In this document: positions 14,206 to 22,604 of the stretch, piece by piece | How the letters are laid out: every line of letters begins with the position of its first letter | Position numbering within the stretch: the first letter of the stretch is position 1 | DNA from: an uncultured Clostridia bacterium | GTDB lineage: Bacteria > Bacillota > Clostridia > Lachnospirales > Lachnospiraceae | Length of the DNA: 33,543 bases | Direction: 5' to 3' | Assembly: GCA_947643415.1 (NCBI GenBank) | Contig: CANRWA010000038.1 | Location: 1-33,543, forward strand | The notes under the pieces: model-generated | What the model saw: only the letters and a program-made list of their open reading frames with translations | What the model was told of the DNA's origin: nothing | The model's database searches: none | Position numbers and translations under genes: made by a program

Positions 14206-14934
14206 ATGCGTTTGTATTTAAATGTACCTTATAGAGAGAAGGATGAGGTGAAGGTTTTAGGTGCTAAATGGAATCAAAAAGTAAAAAGATGGTATATTGA
14301 TGCAAAATGGGAAAGGTATGCTGATTTTTCAAAATGGATTTTGGGAGATTCAGAGGAAGCAGTTATTGCCACAGGCTATATTTATATTATTGAGGGTGTT
14401 CGCAAATGTTGGAAATGTGGACATCTAACAAAAGTTATTGGATTAGGGATAGCCGAAGCAGTTTTCATCACCTTACAGGAAGATGATTTCCAAAATGAAT
14501 ATATTGAGACTTATATAGATCCAGGAAATGAGCTGCGTGTTGGCTGGGTGGATACACCAGATGAAATACCACCCAAACTTTTAAGATACATAATGGAAAA
14601 TTATTCTGTTTGGACAGGATATTCAAAGATGACAGGTGCATGCTTTGCAAATCATTGTGATTATTGTGGGGCAATACAGGGCAATTGGTATTTGTTTGAT
14701 GAACCAGATAGTCCTTTTTCTTCATGTGTAGCTGATGATGAGCAGCTCATAGAGAAAATGAGTAAATTAAAAATAAAAGGTATTCCCATCGAAGATGATT
14801 TACAGTTAAAGTGGGGTATAGCATTTTGTTCAAATGATTATGTATATTTTGACTATGCTCAGTATGAAGAGTTAGTTTTATCAACTGATCCACAGTATGA
14901 ATGTATTACATATGAAGATCTTTATGATATTTAA
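14206..14934 (+). CDS. DUF5710-domain protein with zinc-binding middle
   Basis: A 242-aa protein. The first 45 residues match the DUF5710 signature (YLNVPYREKDEVKVLGAKWN, followed by a WYID strand), a small module often attached to proteins of mobile elements and thought to bind nucleic acid or partners. Residues about 68-71 (CWKC) and 147-155 (CFANHCDYC) form likely zinc-binding pairs. The rest is acidic. AAAGGAG lies 14 nt upstream of the ATG. The function is unknown. It sits after the two-gene module but is separated from it by 93 nt and may be independent. Confidence 0.7.
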   Translation: MRLYLNVPYREKDEVKVLGAKWNQKVKRWYIDAKWERYADFSKWILGDSEEAVIATGYIYIIEGVRKCWKCGHLTKVIGLGIAEAVFITLQEDDFQNEYIETYIDPGNELRVGWVDTPDEIPPKLLRYIMENYSVWTGYSKMTGACFANHCDYCGAIQGNWYLFDEPDSPFSSCVADDEQLIEKMSKLKIKGIPIEDDLQLKWGIAFCSNDYVYFDYAQYEELVLSTDPQYECITYEDLYDI

Positions 14935-14996
14935 AGTAGGGATATTGCTTTAAAGGTCAAATTATGATTATGGACAAACGATTTTATTATATATGG

Positions 14997-15028
14997 AAAA
15001 GCCTTTCAGCATAAACTGTAGGGCTTTT
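14997..15028 (+). terminator. Terminator (copy 1 of a duplicated non-coding segment)
   Basis: The stem AAAAGCC (14997-15003) / GGCTTTT (15022-15028) contains a smaller CAG/CTG stem, and T-rich arms make it work in both directions. The same structure with about 20 flanking bases recurs at 17344-17380. The region between 14935 and 15136 has no gene. Confidence 0.65.
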
Positions 15029-15136
15029 CTGCCTGGAAATAAGGAAACTGCAGTGTTAGATTGAGTTCATATTTACAAAATTGAAATAAAATATAATTAT
15101 AAAATAAATTATTATATTAATACAAATTAAATAATG

Positions 15137-15165
15137 TTGATAAATAACTACAATCAAGTTATAAT
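15137..15165 (+). promoter_or_regulatory. Strong sigma-A type promoter
   Basis: TTGATA (15137-15142), a 17-nt spacer and a perfect TATAAT (15160-15165) sit about 45 nt before the RHH gene at 15211. Confidence 0.7.
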
Positions 15166-15210
15166 ATATTTATAAAGCAGTTAATGATAATTTAAAAGAG
15201 GGGTGAAATA

Positions 15211-15423
15211 ATGATAGAAGAGAAAAATGGGTATACACAAGTGGAAAAAGACACACATATGAAAAAACTAAAGAAACAGATAACAATAAGAGTGGATGCA
15301 GATACACTTGATTATTTTAAAGAACAGGCAGAGACTTCAGGGATTCCGTACCAGACATTGATCAACCTGTATCTTTCAGACTGTGCCAAAAATAAGAAAA
15401 AACTTCAGGTAACATGGGAATAA
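15211..15423 (+). CDS. CopG/BrnA-like RHH antitoxin-type protein (orphan)
   Basis: A 70-aa protein. The segment KKQITIRVDADTLDYFKEQA followed by GIPYQTLINLYLSDC is the ribbon-helix-helix core of BrnA/CopG-type antitoxins, and the tail LQVTWE is typical. AGAGGGGTG precedes the ATG at 15211. A later ATG at 15259 would still keep the whole core. No BrnT or RelE-like toxin gene is found within 270 nt upstream, the usual place for BrnT, and the following gene is a NERD protein, so it is either an orphan antitoxin or a regulator of its neighbour. Confidence 0.8.
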   Translation: MIEEKNGYTQVEKDTHMKKLKKQITIRVDADTLDYFKEQAETSGIPYQTLINLYLSDCAKNKKKLQVTWE

Positions 15424-15462
15424 AATGTGAACTACTAATAAAAAATTAATATGGAGAAACAA

Positions 15463-16289
15463 ATGAATAATTTTAAAAATAAGGGAGTTACCTTTGTAAA
15501 AACTATAAATGAAACATTTTTCCGAGACAGGAATAAGCCATTTGCAGAATATGAGAAGTGGAAATTAAATGAATTTTGTAAAACTGTTTCAGAGGCTGGA
15601 GCAAAGGATTTGGTAGAGACATTAAACAAAGAATTGATAAATGTGAACGAGGATACAGGGGAGAACAGAGCGTACAAAAGAAATTAAAATATTGTGGGCT
15701 GGATATGTATGTGCTTTATTGCCTTTATTTTGACTTTTCAGTAAATGAGTATAAAATAAATGCACAGATAGATTATTTACTTATAACTCCACAGAATATT
15801 TATATTCTAGAATGTAAGAATTGGAAAAATGACATAGGGATTGATAAATTTCAGAATTTTTATCTGCTATATCCATCAGAACCCAGTAAAAGAATCGCCT
15901 CTCCTTTTGAGCAACTGGGAAGGCAGGTAGAGACAGTAAGAAAATTGGTAGAAAAAGAATGTGATATATTTTGGCAAAAAGCACTTATCCGTCATATTTT
16001 TAAAAAGAATTGTAAGCCTGTTTTAGTATTAGTAAATGATAGAGAACGATTGTATATGGATGATGATATTGGGAAAACTGAAAAGCCAGTGGTGCACCTG
16101 GATCATTTGGTTGACTATATACATAACACGGAGAAAAGAACAAGAAAAGGTATTCTTTATTTTGTAAAAAGGAAGATATTATATTCATGGGTGGACTTTT
16201 TTAAGAAAGAATGTGTGAAAATGAAAGTGGACTTGGGATTTTATGAAAAGAAATTAAAGTGTTATGAGGAAAAGATAAAACAAGACTGA
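15463..16289 (+). pseudogene. NERD-domain protein, frameshifted
   Basis: Two overlapping frames encode consecutive parts of one NERD (nuclease-related) protein. The N-terminal part, from 15463, includes KGVTFVKTINETFFRDRNKP. The NERD core in the other frame begins CERGYRGEQ and continues with NAQIDYLLITPQNIYILECK, which holds the Asp and E-x-K pattern. Adding one A to the AAA at 15628-15630 rejoins them through LNKRIDKCERGYRGEQ, exactly the kind of linker the family has. As written, the first frame stops at 15687 and the core has no start before 15705. It is therefore a pseudogene or a sequencing error. TGGAGAA precedes the start at 15463. Confidence 0.8.
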
Positions 16290-16482
16290 ATGGTTATATA
16301 GTTAATCTTGTACTGGATGATCTTGATAAATGATCCGCCATAGCGGAATGATAGGATCAGAAAAAAGCGTACCTGAAATGTTGTTGCAGTACATGGGTGG
16401 AAGTGATAAACTATAATTGTAAAGGAATGCAGAGAGACAGAAAGCGTTTCTGCAGAATATTTACATTCTTATGCTGGGGTAA
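16290..16482. other. Intergenic stretch, no gene seen
   Basis: It contains a small hairpin TCCGC-CATA-GCGGA near 16332-16345 and an AT-rich TATAAT at about 16412 without a well-placed -35. It may carry the promoter of the CAP gene, but none is clear. Confidence 0.35.
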
Positions 16483-16508
16483 CAGGAAGTTGGGTTCTCC
16501 CAATCCTG
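16483..16508 (+). promoter_or_regulatory. Strong 5'-UTR hairpin before the CAP gene
   Basis: CAGGA-TTGGG (with a 2-nt bulge) pairs with CCCAA-TCCTG around a TTCT loop. There is no U-tract, so it is not a terminator. It ends just before the ribosome site AGGAAAGGGG (16511-16520) and could control translation or mRNA stability. Confidence 0.45.
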
Positions 16509-16528
16509 GCAGGAAAGGGGAAATGGAT

Positions 16529-17311
16529 ATGAAGAAAGGAAAAATAATCATTATCGGTGTTGTGTTCTTATTGTTTGCTGTACTGGCATTCCACAGCCCA
16601 TCTGTAGAAGCAAAGGTAAAAACAAAGAAAGTAACGCTTAAGGAAGGAAATAACCACTGTTACTTTTATAAAAAAGTGGCCAAAGCCAAAATTAAATACA
16701 GTAAAAAGGGAATTGTCAGGGCAAAACTGAAAAAGGATAAAGTAATGGGGAAATACATCCAAATAGACGGGAAGAAAAAAGGGACAACAACGGTTACTGT
16801 TAAAATTTACAGCACAGGCAAAAAATACCATACATATAAATATAAGGTAACGGTCACTACTGACTTGGATATTGCAAAAAGTGCCAGGGGAAAAGCAGAA
16901 GCAAAGAAAGCATTTGCACTGCAGAATAAATACCGCAGGGAGGCCGGGGCAGAGTCGCTGCAGTGGTCAGATGAACTGTATGAGGCAGGGTTATACCGGC
17001 TTAAGACAAGTGGATTTGATGACCATAAAAATGCGGATAGGGATTATGCAAGCTATTTTGGGGATTTATATCCAACGGAGGGTTTCTTGCAAGAGGGCAA
17101 GCTGGATATAACTGAAAATTTGGCTGGGAGTTGGACGGATGCAAAGGAAGCAGTTAATGAATGGAAAGAAAGCCCGGGACACTACAGAAATATGATAAGT
17201 GAACGCTGGCAGAGCGGCGCTATTGTTAAGTATGGGCATGCATATATAGCTGTATTTTCTGGTTGGACTGCAGATGCCATGGACAACTGGCGTGATTTTA
17301 AGAAATCGTAA
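16529..17311 (+). CDS. Secreted CAP/SCP-domain protein with Ig-like N-terminal domain
   Basis: A 260-aa exported protein. It has a signal peptide (IIIIGVVFLLFAVLAF, with likely cleavage after VEA), a lysine-rich beta domain of bacterial Ig type (about 30-110), then a CAP domain (about 125-255) with FALQNKYRREAGAESLQW, ITENLAGSW, EWKESPGHYRNMI and AVFSGW. The His/Glu pattern of the CAP cleft is largely present. Clostridial CAP proteins are found on the surface or secreted, and their activity is unclear. The ATG at 16529 has AAAGGGG eight bases upstream, and the upstream ATG at 16523 is too close to it. The gene ends at a terminator and precedes the adhesin/sortase block. Confidence 0.85.
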   Translation: MKKGKIIIIGVVFLLFAVLAFHSPSVEAKVKTKKVTLKEGNNHCYFYKKVAKAKIKYSKKGIVRAKLKKDKVMGKYIQIDGKKKGTTTVTVKIYSTGKKYHTYKYKVTVTTDLDIAKSARGKAEAKKAFALQNKYRREAGAESLQWSDELYEAGLYRLKTSGFDDHKNADRDYASYFGDLYPTEGFLQEGKLDITENLAGSWTDAKEAVNEWKESPGHYRNMISERWQSGAIVKYGHAYIAVFSGWTADAMDNWRDFKKS

Positions 17312-17343
17312 TATGCCAGTTTAAAATATATATGAAACAAATT

Positions 17344-17380
17344 AAAAAGTCTTTCAGTGTTAAGCTGGGGGGCTTTTTTT
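17344..17380 (+). terminator. Terminator after the CAP gene (copy 2)
   Basis: AAAAAGTC (17344-17351) pairs with GGCTTTTTTT (17371-17380) around an inner CAG/CTG stem, giving a long U-tract. It resembles the terminator at 14997-15028, and both are followed by GGAAATAAGGAAA. Confidence 0.8.
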
Positions 17381-17412
17381 ATGCCAGGAAATAAGGAAAG
17401 GAGATGGAAGGA

Positions 17413-17517
17413 ATGAATGTTTCCCGCGCCCCTCCGGATACGAGGAAGGAAATCAGGCAACTGACGTCAGGGATGTACCAGATGATCCGGTACGTCCCTT
17501 TTGTATTTGGTGTGTAA
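17413..17517 (+). CDS. 34-aa candidate leader peptide
   Basis: The ATG at 17413 has AAAGGAG about ten bases upstream. The frame runs 34 codons and ends 26 nt before the adhesin start. Its last codons lie within a terminator-like hairpin (17470-17508). A short ORF ending in such a hairpin directly before a structural gene has the layout of a transcription-attenuation leader. No family was recognised and translation is unproven. Confidence 0.4.
   Translation: MNVSRAPPDTRKEIRQLTSGMYQMIRYVPFVFGV
17470..17508 (+). promoter_or_regulatory. Attenuator-like terminator before the adhesin gene
   Basis: GGGATGTACC (17470-17479) pairs with GGTACGTCCC (17489-17498), ten pairs including one G-U, followed by TTTTGTATTT. 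It lies 36 nt before the adhesin ATG, so if fully active it would stop the gene being read. A second perfect hairpin, GTGTGT-AACT-ACACAC (17510-17525), follows and abuts the ribosome site. Confidence 0.6.
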
Positions 17518-17543
17518 CTACACACAGAAAGGATTTTAAGACA

Positions 17544-20500
17544 ATGAAACAGAAGTTTAGGAAAACAGCAGCTTTACTTTTGCTGGCAGCTCTTGTCATA
17601 GGACTTTTCCCACAGTCGGAAACCCAGCCTGTCAAAGCAGCTACCAAGTCGGTATCCCTGGATAACCTGGGGGAACATGGAAGTGTCAGCATTGGAAATA
17701 AAACCAAATCCGGCAACTGGTGGAAGATGGAGATCGGGGATGATACGGCATTCTGTATGAACCTTGGCTATACCTGTCATACCGGGGATGCCTACCAGTC
17801 CAGCGATGCTACCTATAACAGCAGCGATTCCGGGAAAAAAGGGTTAAAGGCACATATTGGCTACTGGTTTGACCAGACTCAGGGCCAGAGCAACAAAGCA
17901 TTCATTATGGCACAGGCACTGTTCTGGGCGGTGGAGGAAGGCGACACATCCGGAACAAAACTGAAAGCTGTGATCAGCAAAGTAAAGAGCAACACCAGGT
18001 ATTTCAGCTCGAAAACGGCAGGGGAGCTTTACACGGAAATCTTTGAAAAAAGCGGTACCTTCTCTGTCAAAGTAACAGAGTGGGGCTACAGTGGTTCCGG
18101 GTCGCACCGCCAGAAGCTGCTGGTGGTGAAATCAGGAAACAAACCGCTGGAACCAAAACCAAAGCGTGCCTGTGGGAGGACATCCTACCGCCAGAAACTC
18201 ACCATGAACAAAAAGGATGAAGAGGGGAACCCGGTGGCCGGCGTGAAATTCAGCGTGGAAGCGCTCAACCTGGATGACCTGTACCAGTACAAGGTCAATG
18301 ACACCGGGACTGCAGACCTGGATGAGGACATCAATAACTTTACCCTGGAACAGACGACCGACGCCGGGGGACAGTTTTCCATCCGCTATGTGTACCAGCT
18401 CCAGTCCCAGTATTATTATTACCTGGATGGGGATGAACTGGATGCCATGTCAGCGGAAGATAAAAAGAAGAAAAAGGATGAGTGGGATGACAAAGGCTGG
18501 CTATATGGGGATGACCTTTCCGCAGATGGCGCCTACCAGAAATATACGGCAGAGCTAGAGAAAATGAAAGATAAGATCCACAACAGCTACATCATAAAAG
18601 AGATTGATACTGCCAGTGCCAACATGGCGCCAGACCCGGCATATGCAAAAGGCGTTACACTGACCCTGGGGAAGGCAGATTCCACCATGGAGTGGGAAGG
18701 CGGTGAACTGCCGGATATCCAGAGCCATAATATTGAAGTGGTAAACAGCTACAAAAAAGCGACAGTACGTGTCGTGAAAAAAGATGATTACAGCAGGGAC
18801 GGAAAAGCACATGGGGCTGCCACCCTGGATGGGGCGGTATTCCAGCTCTACAGTGATGCATCCTGTACACAGAAAGCAACGGTTTACGGGGCAGACGGAA
18901 AAAAGAAAACAGCAGCGGAATATGTGACAAAAAATGGGGAACTGGAAACAGATTACCTCCGGGCAGGAATTACCTATTACCTGAAAGAAACCAGGGCACC
19001 GGAGGGATACCTGTTGAATGAAAAAACTTATCCCATTCTGGTAAATGGCACGGAGCTTCCCCCGGTTGAACTCACCCCGGCGGTCAAAACGGTTGAGGTG
19101 GAAGAGGCGCCTGTCAAAGGGAAAATAGCCATCCGCAAATTTATATCGAATGGCCAGACAGGGCCAATCCGACCGGAAGTGGGTGCGGTTTTCCAGGTAT
19201 ACCTGACAAAAAAAGGCAGCTATGAAGCCTGTGACGATTATGAAAGGGACACCATTACCATTGATGAAGACGGCTATGCCTGCACAAAGGAATTATACTA
19301 TGGCGATTATACAGTCCACCAAGCCGGCACCGGCGGGGCAGATACAGAAAAAGTGGAGGACTTCACGGCAGCAATAAAAGAATCAGGCCACAGAGAACCT
19401 TACATATTCTACATGGGCAACGAGCAGTTCAAAGCTTATCTCCGTATCATCAAGAAAGACGGCAACACAAAAAAAGACGTCCTGAAAGCAGGGACTGCCT
19501 ACCAAATCTACAAGGTTGTGGACGGGAAAGAAACCCTGGTCACCCAGGAATACAGCAATGGCAACAAAAAAGTGACAGTAGACCGGTTTGTCACGGATGA
19601 AACCGGGCAGATCATGACAGTCCAGCCGCTGGAATCCGGCACCTACCGGATTTACGAGACAGATGCTGCCACAGGATACCATATTTCCACACCATATATT
19701 GAGGTGGAGATCAGCAGCAAGGCAGAAAACTACAAGACTGAGACCGACAAAGACGGCAACACTTACAGCACTGTGGAACTGACTTATACAAACCATGAAG
19801 CGTATGGAATGCTGTCCCTGAAAAAGACCGGGGAACAGTTGGCAGATTATGAGGATGGACAGTTTATTTATGAGGAAAAACAACTGAAAGGCGTTGTCTT
19901 TGAAATCTATGCGGATGATGATATTGAGACCCAGGATAACCAGGGAACTTACTGGTTTGAAAAGGGAGACCTGGTAGGGACCATCACCACCGGGGAAGGA
20001 GCTGTTTTTGAATCGGAATGTGGCGGGCTTACCAGATATGAAATGGACCAGAACGGTGTTGTGACAGTGAATCTTCCCCTGGGCAAGTACCGCATCACAG
20101 AAAAGAAACCCCTGTATGGCTACATCCTTCCGGAAAAAGACTGGAAGGTGGAGTTCAACTGGGACAATAAGGATACGGAGGCGGTCCTTAATGCCACCGA
20201 TGCTACAGACGGAACAGGGAGGTTGAACGTGAAGAATCAGAGGGCAGTCCCACAGATCCGGCTTGTCAAGACGGATGCACAGACCAAAACAGGGGTATCA
20301 GGAGCTGTATTCGGAATTTATACGAGGGATGCCATTTATAATGCAGATGGCAGGAAGATCGTGGAAGCAGGCACACAGTTAGGAACCATGTCCACAGACA
20401 GGGAAGGAAAGGCACTGTACAGTACAGGCCTGCCGTTGATGTCGGAAGGATACAGACGGCCGGAAGAAGATGGATCTGCCTCAGGCGGGGCCATATCCAG

Positions 20501-21746
20501 TGCTGCCGCCAGCGGCGGAGAAGAGACAGAACCAGACCCATTGAATTCCGGCGACTATTACCTGAAAGAACAGGAAGTATCCGGCAGTTATTACCTGGAG
20601 GGGACAGAGTACCCGGTACACCTTGAATATAAGGACCAGGAAACAAAAACCATTGAAGCAGAAGTAAAGGCAGAAAATATACAGACAGAAGCAGTGTTCA
20701 GCAAGATGTCCATTACAAACAGTGAAGAACTGGCAGGATGTGGGCTGCAGATTACGGATGCAGATGGCAATGCCATTGTGGGCTGGACATCGGGGGATAA
20801 GGAATCCATCCGGCTGAATGAAAAACTGGAGGAAATGGGATATTGTAATGTGTCCGCTGCCCTGGATGAAAAAGGCAGCCTACAGGTCAAAGGGCTTTTC
20901 CATGACAGCACTTACACATTGACAGAGACCAGGCCGGCAGACGGGTATGTGACAGCAGACAGCATAGTGTTCCGTCTAGTGCAGGGTGAAGGAGGTAAAA
21001 CACTGGCAGTCCTTGTAAATGGACAGGACGCGGAACCGCAGACTGACAACATCATCCACATGGTGGATGACATAACCAAAGTGGAGATCTCCAAAACGGA
21101 ACTTGCAGGCTCAGGGGAGATACCAGGCTGTGAACTGGAGATTACAGATAAGGATTCGGGTACGGTGATGGATGCATGGACGTCCACAGAGGAAAAACAC
21201 ATCATAGAGCAGAAGCTGACAGCAGGTAAAACCTACATTCTGACGGAGAAACGGCCAGCCGACGGATATGTGACAGCGGACAGCATTGAGTTCACTATAG
21301 GGGATACTGGGGAAGTGCAGAGTATCCACATGAAGGATGATACCACAAAGATCCGTCTTATTAAATTGGCAGAGGATACCAGACAGGGACTACCGGGTGC
21401 ACAATTCGAAGTCTATGACAGCAAAAATAAAAAGGTTATGGGCTTTACATCCAAAGAAGAGGGATATGACATTACCGGAAAGCTGGCAGTGGGGGAAACC
21501 TATACCATCAAGGAAGTGGAAGCGCCAGAGGGTTACAGACTGGCAAAGGCTGTCAGATATACGGTAAAGGATACAGGCGAAGTGCAGAAAGTATCCATAA
21601 CGGATGAAAAGATCCCGGCACCGAAAGTGCCACAGACTGGCGGCAGCACGCCAACAGCCCTATTAGGTATTTCTATTGGAATGGCAGCGGCTATCCTGGC
21701 AGTTGTGGCAGTGAGACGCAGGAAACATAAAACAGGAAAGAAGTAA
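17544..21746 (+). CDS. LPXTG-like anchored adhesin with thioester domain and Cna-B repeats
   Basis: A 1400-aa surface protein. The signal peptide (residues 1-33) ends near VKAA. Next is a probable thioester domain: Cys71 in AFCMNLG and Gln124 in MAQALFWAV are the expected Cys/Gln pair that forms an internal thioester able to bind host or partner amines. A stalk of at least seven Cna-B/SpaA domains follows, recognised by E-box segments such as YYLKETRAPEGYLL, YRIYETDAATGYHI, YTLTETRPADGYV, YILTEKRPADGYV and YTIKEVEAPEGYRL. Each should be locked by isopeptide bonds. The end has VPQTG (1362-1366), a membrane helix and a basic tail, a sortase signal. Sortase B follows 6 nt later. Its likely role is attachment to a recipient cell or host surface during transfer. 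Confidence 0.93.
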   Translation: MKQKFRKTAALLLLAALVIGLFPQSETQPVKAATKSVSLDNLGEHGSVSIGNKTKSGNWWKMEIGDDTAFCMNLGYTCHTGDAYQSSDATYNSSDSGKKGLKAHIGYWFDQTQGQSNKAFIMAQALFWAVEEGDTSGTKLKAVISKVKSNTRYFSSKTAGELYTEIFEKSGTFSVKVTEWGYSGSGSHRQKLLVVKSGNKPLEPKPKRACGRTSYRQKLTMNKKDEEGNPVAGVKFSVEALNLDDLYQYKVNDTGTADLDEDINNFTLEQTTDAGGQFSIRYVYQLQSQYYYYLDGDELDAMSAEDKKKKKDEWDDKGWLYGDDLSADGAYQKYTAELEKMKDKIHNSYIIKEIDTASANMAPDPAYAKGVTLTLGKADSTMEWEGGELPDIQSHNIEVVNSYKKATVRVVKKDDYSRDGKAHGAATLDGAVFQLYSDASCTQKATVYGADGKKKTAAEYVTKNGELETDYLRAGITYYLKETRAPEGYLLNEKTYPILVNGTELPPVELTPAVKTVEVEEAPVKGKIAIRKFISNGQTGPIRPEVGAVFQVYLTKKGSYEACDDYERDTITIDEDGYACTKELYYGDYTVHQAGTGGADTEKVEDFTAAIKESGHREPYIFYMGNEQFKAYLRIIKKDGNTKKDVLKAGTAYQIYKVVDGKETLVTQEYSNGNKKVTVDRFVTDETGQIMTVQPLESGTYRIYETDAATGYHISTPYIEVEISSKAENYKTETDKDGNTYSTVELTYTNHEAYGMLSLKKTGEQLADYEDGQFIYEEKQLKGVVFEIYADDDIETQDNQGTYWFEKGDLVGTITTGEGAVFESECGGLTRYEMDQNGVVTVNLPLGKYRITEKKPLYGYILPEKDWKVEFNWDNKDTEAVLNATDATDGTGRLNVKNQRAVPQIRLVKTDAQTKTGVSGAVFGIYTRDAIYNADGRKIVEAGTQLGTMSTDREGKALYSTGLPLMSEGYRRPEEDGSASGGAISSAAASGGEETEPDPLNSGDYYLKEQEVSGSYYLEGTEYPVHLEYKDQETKTIEAEVKAENIQTEAVFSKMSITNSEELAGCGLQITDADGNAIVGWTSGDKESIRLNEKLEEMGYCNVSAALDEKGSLQVKGLFHDSTYTLTETRPADGYVTADSIVFRLVQGEGGKTLAVLVNGQDAEPQTDNIIHMVDDITKVEISKTELAGSGEIPGCELEITDKDSGTVMDAWTSTEEKHIIEQKLTAGKTYILTEKRPADGYVTADSIEFTIGDTGEVQSIHMKDDTTKIRLIKLAEDTRQGLPGAQFEVYDSKNKKVMGFTSKEEGYDITGKLAVGETYTIKEVEAPEGYRLAKAVRYTVKDTGEVQKVSITDEKIPAPKVPQTGGSTPTALLGISIGMAAAILAVVAVRRRKHKTGKK

Positions 21747-21752
21747 AGGCTT

Positions 21753-22541
21753 ATGAAAAGAAATATTAATAAGAGATCCAGGAAAGGAAGGGGGGCACTC
21801 CTTCTTTTTCTGATGGTTTCTGCCGTTACCATAGCGGTTTATTTCTGTAAGGATTACCAGATGGAGGTGAGACAGGAAAAAAAATTTGAAGAAATAAAGA
21901 AGATACAGGGAAATGGCAGCACACCCAGCATATTACTGGCCAGGCAAAACCATGACCTGCTGGGTTTTTTGTCCATTCCGGACACTTCCTTTTCCTATCC
22001 GGTGATGCAGAGGGAAGGAGACAGCGAGTATTACCTGCACCGGGACTTTGAAGGGAATTACAGCTTTTATGGCACACCATTCCTGGATGCCAGATGCCGC
22101 CTGGACGGGGACAACCTGATCATCTATGGGCATAACATCAATGGGGGGCGTCTTTTCGGATTCCTGCAGGCATACAGAGAGGAGGGGTTTTACAACAGGC
22201 ATCCATCCCTTGTGCTGGTAACAGGAGAGGGGAAGAGGACATACCAGATCGTGTCTGTCGTAGCGACGGACACGTCCTCCCTCCTGTATTCTTTTACGGA
22301 TGTTTTTAATGGAAAAGAATACAGAAAGATGGCAGGGGGCATCCTGGCACAGAGCCTTTACCGGACAGAGGCAGGGGAGGAGCTGAAAAAGAAAATGAAA
22401 CTGGCCAGTGACAAAGAATTTTTCCACAGCAGGCAGTTTATCATGCTGTCGACCTGCCGGACTGGCGAGGGGAAAGATGCCCGGCTGCTTGTGGCAGGAG
22501 TAAGGGAAAGGGGGCCAGATGATGCATGGAAGGAACCATAG
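21753..22541 (+). CDS. srtB: Class B sortase
   Basis: A 262-aa transpeptidase anchored by an N-terminal membrane helix (LLLFLMVSAVTIAVYF). The catalytic triad is present: His127 in IIYGHNINGG, Cys235 in MLSTCRTGEG, and Arg244 in DARLLVAGV. The insert helices between them mark class B. The gene starts 6 nt after the adhesin, so the pair is one operon and the VPQTG signal of the adhesin is the expected substrate. The second large surface protein at the right edge may be another. Class B sortases usually recognise NPQTN-like signals, but element-borne clostridial members accept PxTG-like ones. This substrate match is inferred. Confidence 0.93.
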   Translation: MKRNINKRSRKGRGALLLFLMVSAVTIAVYFCKDYQMEVRQEKKFEEIKKIQGNGSTPSILLARQNHDLLGFLSIPDTSFSYPVMQREGDSEYYLHRDFEGNYSFYGTPFLDARCRLDGDNLIIYGHNINGGRLFGFLQAYREEGFYNRHPSLVLVTGEGKRTYQIVSVVATDTSSLLYSFTDVFNGKEYRKMAGGILAQSLYRTEAGEELKKKMKLASDKEFFHSRQFIMLSTCRTGEGKDARLLVAGVRERGPDDAWKEP

Positions 22542-22600
22542 CAGCCATGGAAGAACAGAAAGAAAATGGAAACGAAGATGTATTAAAAGAAAGGATCTGA
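22526..22600 (+). CDS. Possible 24-aa ORF between sortase and pilin
   Basis: It starts inside the sortase end and stops 4 nt before the next ATG. The peptide is very acidic (MEEQKENGNEDVLKERI). It may be a coupling ORF, with no family support. Confidence 0.2.
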   Translation: MEGTIAAMEEQKENGNEDVLKERI

Positions 22601-22604
22601 GGGA

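Noticed and set aside
15625..15631. Programmed -1 frameshift site in the NERD gene
   Set aside because: TTAAACAAAG is not an X-XXY-YYZ slippery heptamer and no downstream stem was seen. A deletion is simpler.
20901..21310. CRISPR-like or mobile repeat in the adhesin
   Set aside because: The repeats are coding Cna-B domains (RPADGYVTADSI segments) with diverged third positions.
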